A DNA stretch of 64,000 nt, from NCBI RefSeq assembly GCF_000426445.1, contig NZ_AUFJ01000012.1, positions 248,001 through 312,000 of the forward strand. The letters run 5' to 3'. Made by a program: the position numbers and the translations under genes. The notes below the pieces were generated by a model that did no database searches, was not told where the DNA came from, and saw only the letters and a list, made by a program, of their open reading frames with translations. Below are positions 26,347-34,982 of this stretch, in pieces. The DNA is from Brevibacterium album DSM 18261 (GTDB taxonomy: Bacteria > Actinomycetota > Actinomycetes > Actinomycetales > Brevibacteriaceae). Positions within the stretch are counted from its first letter, which is position 1; the number at the start of each line of letters is the position of its first letter.

Positions 26347-27012
26347 TCAGTACCGGTGGCGGGTGGTGTGCCCCAGGACGGTGACCGCGCCGATGATGAG
26401 CGCGGTGAGGAGCACGCCGAGCCATAGGTTCGCCTGCAGGGTGAGGGCGCCCGCGAGCGCGCCCAGGAGGATGCAGGCGATGGCGAGGAGGCGGCGGGGC
26501 CATTTGTCGCCGGAGCCGCCGGCCAGGCGGGATTCGCTGGCCAGCCCGACCATCGTGGAGGTGACGACGACGGTCGTGACGTCGGCGACGCCGATCTTGC
26601 GTGCGGCCGCGGCCTGCATGCCCATGACGAGGGCGAGGACCGAGGTGGTGACGGTTCCGGCCGTGTGGTTCTGCGACGGGTCCACGGCCATGACGAGGCC
26701 GGTGAGCCCGAGGCAGGCGCCTGCGACGATGCCCATCACCGTGGTGGTGCGGCCCGTCCACTCGCCCTTGCCCGTGGGCTTCAGGATGCGCCCGGCGAGC
26801 ACTGCGCCCAGCATGAAGCCGGCGAAGGCGAGCAGGGGGCGGAGGACGGGGATGCCCTCGGCGCCCGCGAGGCCCATGCCGAGGATCACGACGTTGCCGG
26901 TCATGTTGCCGGTGAAGACCTTGTCGTAGCCCAGGTAGCCCACGGCGTCCACGATGCCGGTGGAGAACGTGAGGGTGAGCATGAGGATGAGGTGGAGGGT
27001 GCCCTTCGTCAT
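26347..27012 (-). CDS. DUF1275 (YoaK) family membrane protein
   Basis: 221 residues with six to seven membrane helices and the family-typical segments STGIVDAVGYLGYDKVFTGN, NMTGNVVILG and VADVTTVVVTSTM. DUF1275 proteins are integral membrane proteins without a firmly known role. There is no ribosome site before the ATG; a TATACG -10-like element (27021-27026) ends eight bases upstream, consistent with a leaderless or nearly leaderless message. It is convergent with the epoxide hydrolase gene and divergent from lysR. Confidence 0.87.
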   Translation of the reverse strand: MTKGTLHLILMLTLTFSTGIVDAVGYLGYDKVFTGNMTGNVVILGMGLAGAEGIPVLRPLLAFAGFMLGAVLAGRILKPTGKGEWTGRTTTVMGIVAGACLGLTGLVMAVDPSQNHTAGTVTTSVLALVMGMQAAAARKIGVADVTTVVVTSTMVGLASESRLAGGSGDKWPRRLLAIACILLGALAGALTLQANLWLGVLLTALIIGAVTVLGHTTRHRY

Positions 27013-27020
27013 GCTGCGAT

Positions 27021-27026
27021 CGTATA
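27021..27026 (-). promoter_or_regulatory. Candidate -10 of the DUF1275 gene (near-leaderless)
   Basis: On the minus strand TATACG ends eight bases before the ATG at 27012 and is embedded in TTTGTATACG, which also resembles half of a GntR-type box. No purine-rich ribosome site separates it from the start codon. Confidence 0.4.
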
Positions 27027-27098
27027 CAAAGTGCGGAAGGGGAGCGGCGGCGGGTCTGCCCGTCAGGATGGGAACGCGGTCCTGCGGCGTCGACGTCT

Positions 27099-27140
27099 TG
27101 GATTCTGCCGCTCTGCTCTGCGGTAGGGCGGCAGAATCCA
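27099..27140. repeat. Strong inverted repeat in a divergent intergenic region
   Basis: TGGATTCTGCCG (27099-27110) and CGGCAGAATCCA (27129-27140) are perfect 12-bp arms, and pairing can extend inward with a few G-T pairs. The gap is upstream of both flanking genes (DUF1275 on minus, lysR on plus), so this is not a terminator of either gene. It may be an operator, an mRNA leader hairpin or a repeat element. A decayed copy of the dispersed repeat family starts 10 bases further on. Confidence 0.55.
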
Positions 27141-27150
27141 GGACGCGAGC

Positions 27151-27184
27151 GGAAGTTGAGGCGGCTTTCGTCCGTTCGCGATGA
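27151..27184 (+). repeat. Truncated relic (copy D) of the dispersed hairpin repeat
   Basis: GGAAGTTGAGGCGGCTTTCG matches the left flank of the repeat copies at 34853 and 46920 almost base for base and runs on into TC, the start of the TCGTC arm. The arm then breaks off and continues with CGTTCGCGATGA, which resembles the other arm. The loop and part of both arms appear deleted. Confidence 0.45.
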
Positions 27185-27215
27185 TTGACTGGGCTCGAGG
27201 GCGAGAGGGGACGGT

Positions 27216-28097
27216 ATGGACACGAAGCTCCTGGAGGCGTTCATCGCCCTCGCCGAGGAGCGGCACTTCGGCAGGGCGGCTGCGCGTCTGCACCTGACCC
27301 AGCCCGCCGTCTCGCAGCAGGTGAAGCGGTTGGAGCGTGATCTCGAGGCCGAGCTGTTCGAGCGGCACCCGCGAGGTGTGCGCCTCACTGCCGCAGGCAC
27401 CCGACTGCTCGACCGGGCTCGGGAGATCCTGGCCGACGTCGCTGAGCTGAGGGCGATGGCGGACGGGCGGAACCGCAGCCTGCATGGACGGCTGCGCATC
27501 GCCTACTCCGGATACCATGTGGTGAACTTCTTGCCCAGGCTGCTGCGCAGACTCCAGGAGCAGCATCCCGCCGTCGCTGTCAGCCTCATTCCCGGAATGC
27601 ACGGAGGGCTTGCACCGAAGGCCGTCCTGGAGGGGGCTGCGGACTTCGCCTTCTCACGGGAGATGCACCACGGCGGGCATGTGGGCGGACACGTCTATGC
27701 CCTGGATGACGTGCTCATCGCCGTTGCGGAGGGCCACCGGCTGTCGGATCGGGAAACGGTCTCCATCGAGGACGTCAAGGACGAGCCCTTCATCACCTAT
27801 CCCTTTGTGCGGGATGGAATGGTGCGAAACACCATCGGCGGGATGGCGCAGAACTCCGGCGGCACATTCTCGGTGCGCTATGCGGTCGCCGACACTCCCA
27901 TGATCCTGGCGCTCGTTGCGGAGGGCCTCGGTGTGGCGCAGACGTTCTCGTCCGTCGTCCCGGTACCTGTGAGCGGGGTGAAGCTGCTGAAACTGGAGGG
28001 GATCGAAGCGCTGGAGAATACGATCATCTGGAATGAGTCACGCGAACCAGAGGCTCTCATAGCTGCATTCATCGAAATCATCAGAGAGACTCTCTGA
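27216..28097 (+). CDS. LysR family transcriptional regulator
   Basis: 293 residues with helix-turn-helix HFGRAAARLHLTQPAVSQQVKRLE (about 18-41) and a LysR effector domain. The ATG follows GAGGGG. A perfect 17-base palindrome (28081-28097) covers its last codons and stop. It immediately precedes, in the same direction, the dehydrogenase-ThDP enzyme-SDR-tctCBA2 cluster and is therefore the likely regulator of that cluster. Confidence 0.9.
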   Translation: MDTKLLEAFIALAEERHFGRAAARLHLTQPAVSQQVKRLERDLEAELFERHPRGVRLTAAGTRLLDRAREILADVAELRAMADGRNRSLHGRLRIAYSGYHVVNFLPRLLRRLQEQHPAVAVSLIPGMHGGLAPKAVLEGAADFAFSREMHHGGHVGGHVYALDDVLIAVAEGHRLSDRETVSIEDVKDEPFITYPFVRDGMVRNTIGGMAQNSGGTFSVRYAVADTPMILALVAEGLGVAQTFSSVVPVPVSGVKLLKLEGIEALENTIIWNESREPEALIAAFIEIIRETL

Positions 28098-28119
28098 CGC
28101 TCTCCGATTTCCTATAAAG

Positions 28120-28146
28120 AACCTTTATTGCCCGGATTCGAAGGTT
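28120..28146. promoter_or_regulatory. Inverted repeat upstream of the dehydrogenase operon
   Basis: AACCTT (28120-28125) and AAGGTT (28141-28146) flank a 15-base spacer, just after an AT-rich CCTATAAAG stretch (28111-28119) that could supply a -10 element. It is the best operator candidate in the 176-base gap between lysR and the first enzyme gene. The remainder of the gap shows no other clear signal. Confidence 0.4.
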
Positions 28147-28273
28147 TCATTGGACGTCGTCCGAGGCCGGGAATACCGTGATCCTCGATGCCGCACAGAT
28201 GCGGTTCCACTGATGGACGAGTCCCGCCGGGAACACCGCCGCCGGGCTCGCGGAGAGGCGCAGGGACGCGGTC

Positions 28274-29263
28274 ATGAGAGCAGCGGTAGTCGACCGGGCA
28301 GGGTTCAGTATCCACGCGGATCTACCCATTCCGGCAGTCGCAGAGAACGAGGTGCTCATCCGAGTGCTGGGCTGCGGGATGTGCGGAAGCGACCTCCACG
28401 TCTTCGAGCGCGATCCCAACTACACCTGGGTGGAGGACCGTTTCCCCCTGATCATGGGCCACGAGATCGTGGGTTGTCGCGTGCCCGTCGGCGGAGACGA
28501 GAGCGAAGCCTCCCCGAGCCGGGTGGTGGTGCGTCCCCGCGCAGGGCAGCGGGAGGACGGTTCGCCGGTGCGGATCGGCTGGGATAGGGCCGGAGGCTTC
28601 GCCGAGTACGTCTCAGTGCCGTCGGACTGCGTCTATGACCTCCCAGCGGACCTCGACGTCGAATCGGCTTCCCTGTGCGAGCCGCTGGCGGTAGCGGTGT
28701 CCGCTCTGCGGCGGTCCGGGCTGCGGCCTCGGTTCGGTCCGGATCTGCGCGCACAGGTCGTGGGGATGGGGGCGGTGGGAGCGCTCGCCGCGTGTGTGCT
28801 CGCAGCCGAGGGATGCGCGGACGTCGAGATCGTGGGGACGGAGCGCGACCGGCGCCTCGGGAGCTTCGAGGTGCTCGCCGGACTCGGGCTCAGCCCGGTC
28901 CTGCCGGAGGCCGCGAGCAGCGGGCAGGAACTCGTCGTGAATGCGGCGGGCAGCGCCGAGGCGTATGCGGCCGGCGTGCAGCGGCTCGCCCGTGGGGGAA
29001 CGCTGCTCAACATCGCGCTCGGGCTGGGAGAGGTGAGCCTCGACGCGGATCTGCTCACACGGAACGAGCACTCGATCGTGAGCACCTATGGCAGCCGGGC
29101 CGTCGACTGGGAGACGGCGACGGGGTACCTCAGCAGCGGCGCGATCAGGCCGCGGTCCATCATCTCGCACACGGTTCCCCTCGAGGAGCTCGTCGCCGGG
29201 TTCGAACTGCTTCAGCGCGGTGAGGCACGGAAGGTTTTCGTTGACATGGTTGAGAAGGGTTGA
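28274..29263 (+). CDS. Zinc-type medium-chain alcohol dehydrogenase lacking the structural zinc loop
   Basis: The 329-residue protein has the catalytic zinc residues of the MDR family (C37 in GMCGSD, H63-E64 in GHEIVG) and a Rossmann motif GMGAVG (164-169). The usual four-cysteine structural zinc lobe after GHE is replaced by a short segment (RPRAGQREDGSPV) without cysteines. Sorbitol-dehydrogenase-like relatives also lose this zinc. It should oxidise an alcohol or polyol with NAD(P). Eight bases separate it from the ThDP enzyme gene. The substrate is unknown. Confidence 0.85.
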   Translation: MRAAVVDRAGFSIHADLPIPAVAENEVLIRVLGCGMCGSDLHVFERDPNYTWVEDRFPLIMGHEIVGCRVPVGGDESEASPSRVVVRPRAGQREDGSPVRIGWDRAGGFAEYVSVPSDCVYDLPADLDVESASLCEPLAVAVSALRRSGLRPRFGPDLRAQVVGMGAVGALAACVLAAEGCADVEIVGTERDRRLGSFEVLAGLGLSPVLPEAASSGQELVVNAAGSAEAYAAGVQRLARGGTLLNIALGLGEVSLDADLLTRNEHSIVSTYGSRAVDWETATGYLSSGAIRPRSIISHTVPLEELVAGFELLQRGEARKVFVDMVEKG

Positions 29264-29270
29264 GAACAGA

Positions 29271-30953
29271 GTGAGCACAGTCGCAGAACATCTTGCAGAG
29301 CGCCTCCGCCAGCGCGGACTGAGGCACTTCTTCGGGCAGAGCCTGCCGTCGGCACTGGTGCTCGCGCTCGAGGCCGGAGGCGTCGAGCAGATCGCCTATC
29401 GGACCGAGAACGCCGGCGGGGCCATGGCGGACGGGTTCTCTCGCGTGGGCAGCGAGATCGGAGTGGTGACCGCCCAGAACGGTCCTGCTGCCGCACTGCT
29501 CGTGGCCCCGCTCCTCGAGGCGAAGCTGGTGCGCTCGCCGGTCCTCGCGATCGTGCAGGAGGTTCCCAGCCGCCTCCGTGGGAAGAACGCTTTCCAGGAG
29601 ATCGATCATTTCGAGCTGTTCCGCTCGTGCACCAAGGCGGTGCTGCGCATCGACGATGCCGACCGCGCCGTCGAGATGCTGGATCGAGCCGTGGACCTCG
29701 CGGGAGGAGGAGTGCCGGGGCCGGTGGTGCTGCTCGCACCGGCGGACATCCTCATCGAGGAGGCTGTGCAGAGCGCACCCGCCCCTCCGGCGGACCTCCG
29801 CTTCCCCGCAGACAGGAGCGTGCCGGCACCGGACAGGATCCGGGAGGCCGTCGAAGCGCTGGCCGGTGCCTCACGGCCGCTCGTGGTGGCGGGAGGCGGG
29901 GTGCGCCGCTCCGATGCCTCGGCTGCGCTCAGGAGCTTCGCCGAGCGCCGCCGCATTCCGGTGGCGACGACGAACATGGGCAAGGGGACGTTCGACGAGG
30001 CCCATGAGCTCTCCGTGGGCGTGGTCGGCAACGTCATGGCGCCCCGGAGCACGACGCACGGCATGGACGAGGTGGTGCGCGCCGCCGATGTGATCCTGGT
30101 GCTGGGCGCGCGGATGAATGAGAACGGCACGGACTCCTGGAAGCTCTTCCCCCGGGACGCCGTCTACATCCAAGTGGACCTCGACGCGGACGAGCTGGGA
30201 CGCAACTATCCGGCGATCCGGCTGCGCGGCGACGTGCGGGTCACCCTAGAGGCGCTCGATGCCGCATGCGAGGAGCTCTCCCATTACGATGCGGAGCCCG
30301 TGATCGCGAGGATCGCGGAGATCCGCAAGGCTGCGCGCGAGCGTCTGGACGCGCTGGTCGACATGGGACAGACCCCCGTGCGCCCGGAGCGCGTCGTCCG
30401 CGAACTGGCGGCCGCGGTGCCGGAGGACGCGATCCTCGTTGCGGATGCGAGCTACTCGACGATCTGGCTGTCGAACTGCTTCCCTGCGGCAGGCGGGAGG
30501 CGCGAGTTCGTGGAGCCGCGGGGGATGGCCGGGCTCGGCTGGGGTCTGCCGATGGCGATCGGGGCCAAGGTCGCACACCCCTCGCGCGAGGTCGTCTGCC
30601 TCACCGGCGACGGCGGGTTCGGCCACGTCTGGCAGGAGCTGGAGACACTCACTCGGATGAGGCGCAAGGTCATCATCGTCCTCCTCGACAACGGCATCCT
30701 CGGATTCCAGAAACATGCGGAGATCGCGAAGTACAGCGGGACCACGACGGCCACCGAATTCCATCCGGTCGACCATGCGGCGGTGGCGCGCGCGGCCGGA
30801 GTCGAGGCGGTCGAGGTTGAGGACCCGGGCGCGCTGGCCGCCGTGTTCGCAGCGGCGCTCGCAGGGGAGAGCTCCGTGCTCATCAGTGTACGGACGGACC
30901 CGCGTGCCTATCCTCCGATCACTGCATTCGGCGACCTCTCGGAGGCCGTGTGA
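29271..30953 (+). CDS. Thiamine diphosphate-dependent enzyme (acetolactate synthase-like)
   Basis: The 560-residue protein has the three-domain plan of the acetolactate synthase/pyruvate decarboxylase group. The N-terminal pyrimidine domain carries the cofactor-activating Glu46 (YRTENAGG), a central domain follows, and the C-terminal diphosphate-binding motif runs from GDGG (446-449) to N474 (LLDNG). Enzymes of this type decarboxylate 2-keto acids or join/split carbon chains. The GTG at 29271 follows AAGGG. Its association with a dehydrogenase, an SDR and a carboxylate transporter points to catabolism of an imported hydroxy or keto acid rather than branched-chain amino acid synthesis; no small regulatory subunit is nearby. 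Confidence 0.87.
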   Translation: MSTVAEHLAERLRQRGLRHFFGQSLPSALVLALEAGGVEQIAYRTENAGGAMADGFSRVGSEIGVVTAQNGPAAALLVAPLLEAKLVRSPVLAIVQEVPSRLRGKNAFQEIDHFELFRSCTKAVLRIDDADRAVEMLDRAVDLAGGGVPGPVVLLAPADILIEEAVQSAPAPPADLRFPADRSVPAPDRIREAVEALAGASRPLVVAGGGVRRSDASAALRSFAERRRIPVATTNMGKGTFDEAHELSVGVVGNVMAPRSTTHGMDEVVRAADVILVLGARMNENGTDSWKLFPRDAVYIQVDLDADELGRNYPAIRLRGDVRVTLEALDAACEELSHYDAEPVIARIAEIRKAARERLDALVDMGQTPVRPERVVRELAAAVPEDAILVADASYSTIWLSNCFPAAGGRREFVEPRGMAGLGWGLPMAIGAKVAHPSREVVCLTGDGGFGHVWQELETLTRMRRKVIIVLLDNGILGFQKHAEIAKYSGTTTATEFHPVDHAAVARAAGVEAVEVEDPGALAAVFAAALAGESSVLISVRTDPRAYPPITAFGDLSEAV

Positions 30954-31774
30954 TGAGCGGCGGGCAACAGGCCAGGGCACTCGCCGGCCAGGTGGCGGTG
31001 GTGACGGGGGCGAGCCGGGGCCTCGGCCTCGAGTACGCCCTCACACTGGCACGGGCCGGAGCGGTGCTGGCGATCCAGGACCTGGATTTCTCCGCGCACG
31101 GGGAGCACGGCGCTCCCGGTGCGGACGTGCGCTCGGCACAGGAGAGGCTCGACGCGATCGGTGCCGAGTACCGTCTGGCCGAGTTCGACGCCGCGGACGA
31201 GGCCGCCATGCGGACGTTCGTCGACGCAGTCGCGCAGGAGTTCGGCCGGATCGACATCGCCGTCGCCAATGCCGGCGGCGGCACGGGGAGCATTGCGGAC
31301 ACGCGGGCTTCGACGCTGCGCGCCGCGGACTTCTCGAAGGTCTTCTCGCGCAACGTGCTCACCGCAGTCTCGCTGGTGGGCGCGGTCGCACCCCATATGA
31401 AGGAGCGGCGCTACGGGCGGATCGTCCTAGTGAGCTCCCAGGGCGGGATGCGCGCCAACCTGCAGGGCAGCTACGCGCACTACGGAAGCGTGAAGGCGGC
31501 GATCATCAGCTACATGCGCAACCTCGCGCAGGACCTCGGCGAGCACGCGATCACGGTGAATGCCGTGGCCCCCGGCTACATCGGGACGGACCGTCTCATG
31601 CGGCAGTTCGAGGAGGTGGGCGTCGACGTCATCGTCGATCGCACCGCGCTCAAGCGGATCGGCACCCCGCAGGAGTGCGCCGCCGCGGTCGAGTTCCTGG
31701 CATCGCCGGGGGCCTCATATGTCACCGGTTCGCTGCTGACGATAGACGGAGGCTCGGTGCGCAACGGCGCGTGA
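30953..31774 (+). CDS. Short-chain dehydrogenase/reductase
   Basis: 273 residues with classical SDR motifs: cofactor loop TGASRGLG (18-25), NAGG (106-109), Ser162, and active-site Y177-x3-K181. The acidic DLD after the second strand (43-45) suggests preference for NAD. A loop insertion near residues 47-60 is of the kind seen in actinobacterial SDRs. The ATG overlaps the upstream stop (TGATG) and has GGAGG seven bases before it. It probably catalyses a second oxidation step in the same pathway as the MDR dehydrogenase and ThDP enzyme. Confidence 0.9.
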   Translation: MSGGQQARALAGQVAVVTGASRGLGLEYALTLARAGAVLAIQDLDFSAHGEHGAPGADVRSAQERLDAIGAEYRLAEFDAADEAAMRTFVDAVAQEFGRIDIAVANAGGGTGSIADTRASTLRAADFSKVFSRNVLTAVSLVGAVAPHMKERRYGRIVLVSSQGGMRANLQGSYAHYGSVKAAIISYMRNLAQDLGEHAITVNAVAPGYIGTDRLMRQFEEVGVDVIVDRTALKRIGTPQECAAAVEFLASPGASYVTGSLLTIDGGSVRNGA

Positions 31775-31799
31775 CCGGCTCAGATGAAGGAGAAGGATT

Positions 31800-32798
31800 A
31801 TGAGAACATCACACCCGCGCCGTGTCGCCGCGCTCACTGCGATCGGCACCGCCGCCCTGCTGCTGTCCGCCTGCGGGCCCGGCGTTACCGGGGGATCTGC
31901 CGACGGCGAGTTCCCCTCGAAGCGCATCGAGATCGTGGTCCCCTACGGCGCGGGCGGGGCGACGGACACCCACGCACGTGCAGTGGCCGACGGCATGGCC
32001 GGAGAGCTCGGGGTCGACGTCCAGGTCGTCAACAAGCCGGGCTCGGCAGGGGCCATCGGGACGAGCGAGACCGCACAGGCCGGTGCAGACGGCTACGAGC
32101 TGCTGTTCGCAGCTGCCTCGTCCTTCACCGCGGTTCCGAATCTTCAGGAGATCAGCTACAGCGAGGACGACTTCACCGGCGTCGCGATGATGTTCGAGCA
32201 GGGGTACGGGCTCGTCGTCCACGAGGATGATTTCACGGATCTCGCCGACCTCGCTTCGCAGGACGGCCGCGTCACCTATGCCTACACCGGCACCGGCAAC
32301 CCCACCCACCTCGCTTCGGAGGACTTCGCGGCCGAGGCCGGGCTGGAGGCGGAGGGCGTACCCTTCGATGCTGCCACCGATGCGATTCAGGCGGTCCGAG
32401 GCGGGCAGGTCGACTTCGCGATCGCAGACCTGAACATCGCCGGCTCCCAGGTGTCGCAGGACGAAGAACTGGCAGCACTGGCGGTGACGACGGAGGAGAG
32501 ACAGGAACAGCTTCCCGATGTCCCCACCTTCCATGAGGAGGGCTACCTCGGGGAAGAGGTGTACGCGTCCAGGTTCGCGCTCGCCGCACCGGCGGGAACG
32601 CCCGAGGAGACCGTGGGAGTTCTGCGTGGGGCCGTCGAGACCGTCCTGGGCTCGGACTCCTTCTCGGAGTTCGCGGCGTCGAACTATCTCTACCCCTCCC
32701 CGCACACGGATGCCGAGGAGTGGTTCACGACGTGGATCCCCGAGGAGCGCGAGCTCGTCGCAGGCAAGTTCGACGAGTTCGGGATCGGCGCGGAGTGA
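31800..32798 (+). CDS. tctC: TctC-type binding lipoprotein (system 2)
   Basis: 332 residues with a lipoprotein signal (lipobox LLSAC near residue 25) and TctC segments VVPYGAGGATDTHAR, VNKPGSAGAIG and YAYTGTGNPTHLAS. It should bind a carboxylate outside the membrane. A strong AAGGAGAAGG ribosome site precedes the ATG, implying much higher synthesis than its operon neighbours. It is 25 bases after the SDR gene, so transporter 2 is part of the LysR-linked enzyme cluster. Confidence 0.92.
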   Translation: MRTSHPRRVAALTAIGTAALLLSACGPGVTGGSADGEFPSKRIEIVVPYGAGGATDTHARAVADGMAGELGVDVQVVNKPGSAGAIGTSETAQAGADGYELLFAAASSFTAVPNLQEISYSEDDFTGVAMMFEQGYGLVVHEDDFTDLADLASQDGRVTYAYTGTGNPTHLASEDFAAEAGLEAEGVPFDAATDAIQAVRGGQVDFAIADLNIAGSQVSQDEELAALAVTTEERQEQLPDVPTFHEEGYLGEEVYASRFALAAPAGTPEETVGVLRGAVETVLGSDSFSEFAASNYLYPSPHTDAEEWFTTWIPEERELVAGKFDEFGIGAE

Positions 32799-32807
32799 GG
32801 TGCGGAG

Positions 32808-33302
32808 ATGAGCGAAACGCCCGACGGCTCCACAACGGCTGACTTTGAGGAACATCGGACATCCTCGTCTCCGGGAAGCCGGAGGGAACGCGTCACGGGA
32901 CTTGCCGCAGTCGCCGTCATCGCTGCCTTCTTCATCTTCTGCATCACGGAATCGGTGAGCGCGGGCGTGGGGCGACTGAGCGGACCCGGGTCGGGCTTCT
33001 GGCCCCTGGTGGTCGCCGTCGCGGGGCTTCTGTGCAGCATCGCAGTGTTCCTCATGCCCTCTGCACGGTTCCGGTCGGCCGGGGGAGGATCCCTCTCCAG
33101 CCTGCTGCTCGGCTGTCTCTCGCTTGCCGCATTCCCGTTCGTCTACTACTACCTGGGACTGCCCCTCACGTCGTTCATCCTCTCGATGATCCTGCTGAAG
33201 GTCATCGGCCGCGAGGGGTGGGTCCTCTCCGGCATCGTTTCCGCAGCTTTGGCCGGCGGGACCTACTGGGTGTTCGTCGTGCTGCTGCGCGTTCCGATGT
33301 GA
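32808..33302 (+). CDS. tctB: TctB small permease (system 2)
   Basis: 164 residues, four predicted membrane helices after a polar tail of about 35 residues, with the GPGSGFWPLVVAVAGLL segment typical of TctB. It lies between tctC2 and tctA2 with gaps of 9 and 19 bases. It is the small membrane partner of TctA. Confidence 0.88.
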   Translation: MSETPDGSTTADFEEHRTSSSPGSRRERVTGLAAVAVIAAFFIFCITESVSAGVGRLSGPGSGFWPLVVAVAGLLCSIAVFLMPSARFRSAGGGSLSSLLLGCLSLAAFPFVYYYLGLPLTSFILSMILLKVIGREGWVLSGIVSAALAGGTYWVFVVLLRVPM

Positions 33303-33321
33303 GAGAACTCGAGGAAGAGAC

Positions 33322-34821
33322 ATGGAAGTCATCAACGGCCTGACCGAGGGGTTCAGCACTGCGCTCACGCCTGCCAACCTGCTCTATGTGACGCTCGGAG
33401 TGCTCATCGGCACTGTCGTGGGGCTGCTCCCCGGTCTGGGGTCGACGGCAACCATCGCTCTGCTGCTGCCGCTGACCTACCATCTGGAGCCGGCCTCGGC
33501 GATCATCATGCTCGCGGGGATCTACTACGGCGGCATGTACGGCGGCAGGATCCCCTCGATCCTGCTGCGTCTCCCGGGTGACTCCTCGGCGGTCATCACC
33601 ACGCTCGACGGATACCCGCTCGCCAAACAGGGCCGGGCGGGCGCGGCACTCACCATCACCGCGATCGGTTCGTTCGTGGGCGGCACGATTGCGATCGTGC
33701 TCATGACCCTGCTCGCGCCCGGGCTGGCCCGCTTCGCCGGGAGGATCGGCCCGCCGGAGATCTTCCTCCTGGCACTCATCGGTCTCTTCCTCATCGCGTT
33801 CATGGGTTCCGGCTCACGCTGGAAGGCCCTGCTCATGGGCGCCTTCGGCTTGATCCTGGCGACGATCGGCATCGACGCGGTCTCGGCCACGCCTCGGGTC
33901 ACCTTCGGCTTTCCCGAGCTTGACGCCGGCATCAACATCGTGGCGCTCGCCGTGGGGCTCTTCGGCATCGGGGAGGTGCTCAACAGCATGTACGAGCGCC
34001 ATGCGGTCTCCCTCGAGAACAGTCGGATCGGACGGCTCTGGCCCACTCGAGACGATGTGCGCAGGAGCATCGGTGCGATTATCAGAGCTTCGGGCATCGG
34101 GTTCATCATCGGCGTCCTGCCCGGTGGCGGGGGAGCGGTCTCCTCCATCGTCGCCTACGGCGCGGAGAAGAACTTCTCCAAGAATCCGGAGAAGTTCGGC
34201 AAGGGTGCGATCGACGGGCTGGCGGCGACGGAGACGGCTGACAACGCTTCGTCCAATGCGGCCTTCATCCCGCTCCTCACCCTCGGGATCCCGCCCAATC
34301 CCGTCATCGCCCTCATCTTCGGGGCGCTCCTGCTGCAGAACATCACGCCGGGCCCGCAGCTGGTGAACAGCCACCCGGAGGTGTTCTGGGGCGTGATCGC
34401 ATCGATGTACATCGGCAACCTGCTGCTGGTGCTGTTCAACATCCCGCTCATCGGCGTGTTCGTCCAGCTGCTCCGGGTGAGGCAGACGATCCTCAATGCG
34501 ATCATCATCGTCGTCGCCCTCATCGGGGTCTTCAGCTCGCAGAACCGCCTCTTCGACGTGGGTGTGGCCGTCGTGTTCGGCATCGTGGGGTTCGTGCTCA
34601 AGCGGATGGACTTCGAACTGGGACCACTGATCCTCGGCTTCATCCTGGGTCCGATACTGGAGGTGCAGTTCAGGCGGGCGATGCTGATGTCAGGCGGGTC
34701 GTTCGACCTGTTCCTCACACGACCGTTCTCACTCTCGCTGCTCATCGTGTTCGCGGGGGCCGGGGTCGCGATGTGGCTGTTCGCGAAGCGCAGCCGTGCG
34801 ACAGCCGTCATCGAGAGGTAG
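33322..34821 (+). CDS. tctA: TctA large permease (system 2)
   Basis: 499 residues, about 12 membrane helices, with VVGLLPGLGSTATIALLLP, IIMLAGIYYGGMYGG and the mid-protein GVLPGGGGAVSSIVAYG block. GAGGAAGAG precedes the ATG. It is the last gene of the lysR-dehydrogenase-ThDP-SDR-tctCBA unit, and a hairpin repeat lies 48 bases after its stop, at the junction with a convergent lysR gene. Confidence 0.92.
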   Translation: MEVINGLTEGFSTALTPANLLYVTLGVLIGTVVGLLPGLGSTATIALLLPLTYHLEPASAIIMLAGIYYGGMYGGRIPSILLRLPGDSSAVITTLDGYPLAKQGRAGAALTITAIGSFVGGTIAIVLMTLLAPGLARFAGRIGPPEIFLLALIGLFLIAFMGSGSRWKALLMGAFGLILATIGIDAVSATPRVTFGFPELDAGINIVALAVGLFGIGEVLNSMYERHAVSLENSRIGRLWPTRDDVRRSIGAIIRASGIGFIIGVLPGGGGAVSSIVAYGAEKNFSKNPEKFGKGAIDGLAATETADNASSNAAFIPLLTLGIPPNPVIALIFGALLLQNITPGPQLVNSHPEVFWGVIASMYIGNLLLVLFNIPLIGVFVQLLRVRQTILNAIIIVVALIGVFSSQNRLFDVGVAVVFGIVGFVLKRMDFELGPLILGFILGPILEVQFRRAMLMSGGSFDLFLTRPFSLSLLIVFAGAGVAMWLFAKRSRATAVIER

Positions 34822-34852
34822 AGCGTTCTCGTCGGGATACCGGCTGCGACCA

Positions 34853-34943
34853 GAAGTTGACGCGGTCCTCGTCTGCCGTGCGAACGCGATCCGCGCGGTT
34901 TCGCGTTCGCGCGGCGGACGACAACGGGGCACGGGCTGCGGCG
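34853..34943. repeat. Dispersed hairpin repeat, copy A
   Basis: A 21-bp arm (34869-34889, beginning TCGTCTGCCGTGCGAACGCG) and its complement (34901-34921, two differences, both allowing G-T pairing in RNA) enclose an 11-base loop. The conserved left flank GAAGTTGACGCGGTC and right flank ACAACGGGGCACGGGC extend the unit to about 90 bases. It lies between the convergent stops of tctA2 and lysR, where it could serve as a two-way terminator. Related copies lie at 46920, 50588 and, decayed, 27151. Confidence 0.75.
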
Positions 34944-34982
34944 GTCGCGGTGCTGAGGCGTGAACGCCGGGAGCGCACCGAC

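Noticed and set aside
28081..28097. TCAGAGAG-A-CTCTCTGA as an intrinsic terminator of lysR
   Set aside because: It includes the last codons and stop, has no T-run, and the downstream operon runs in the same direction.
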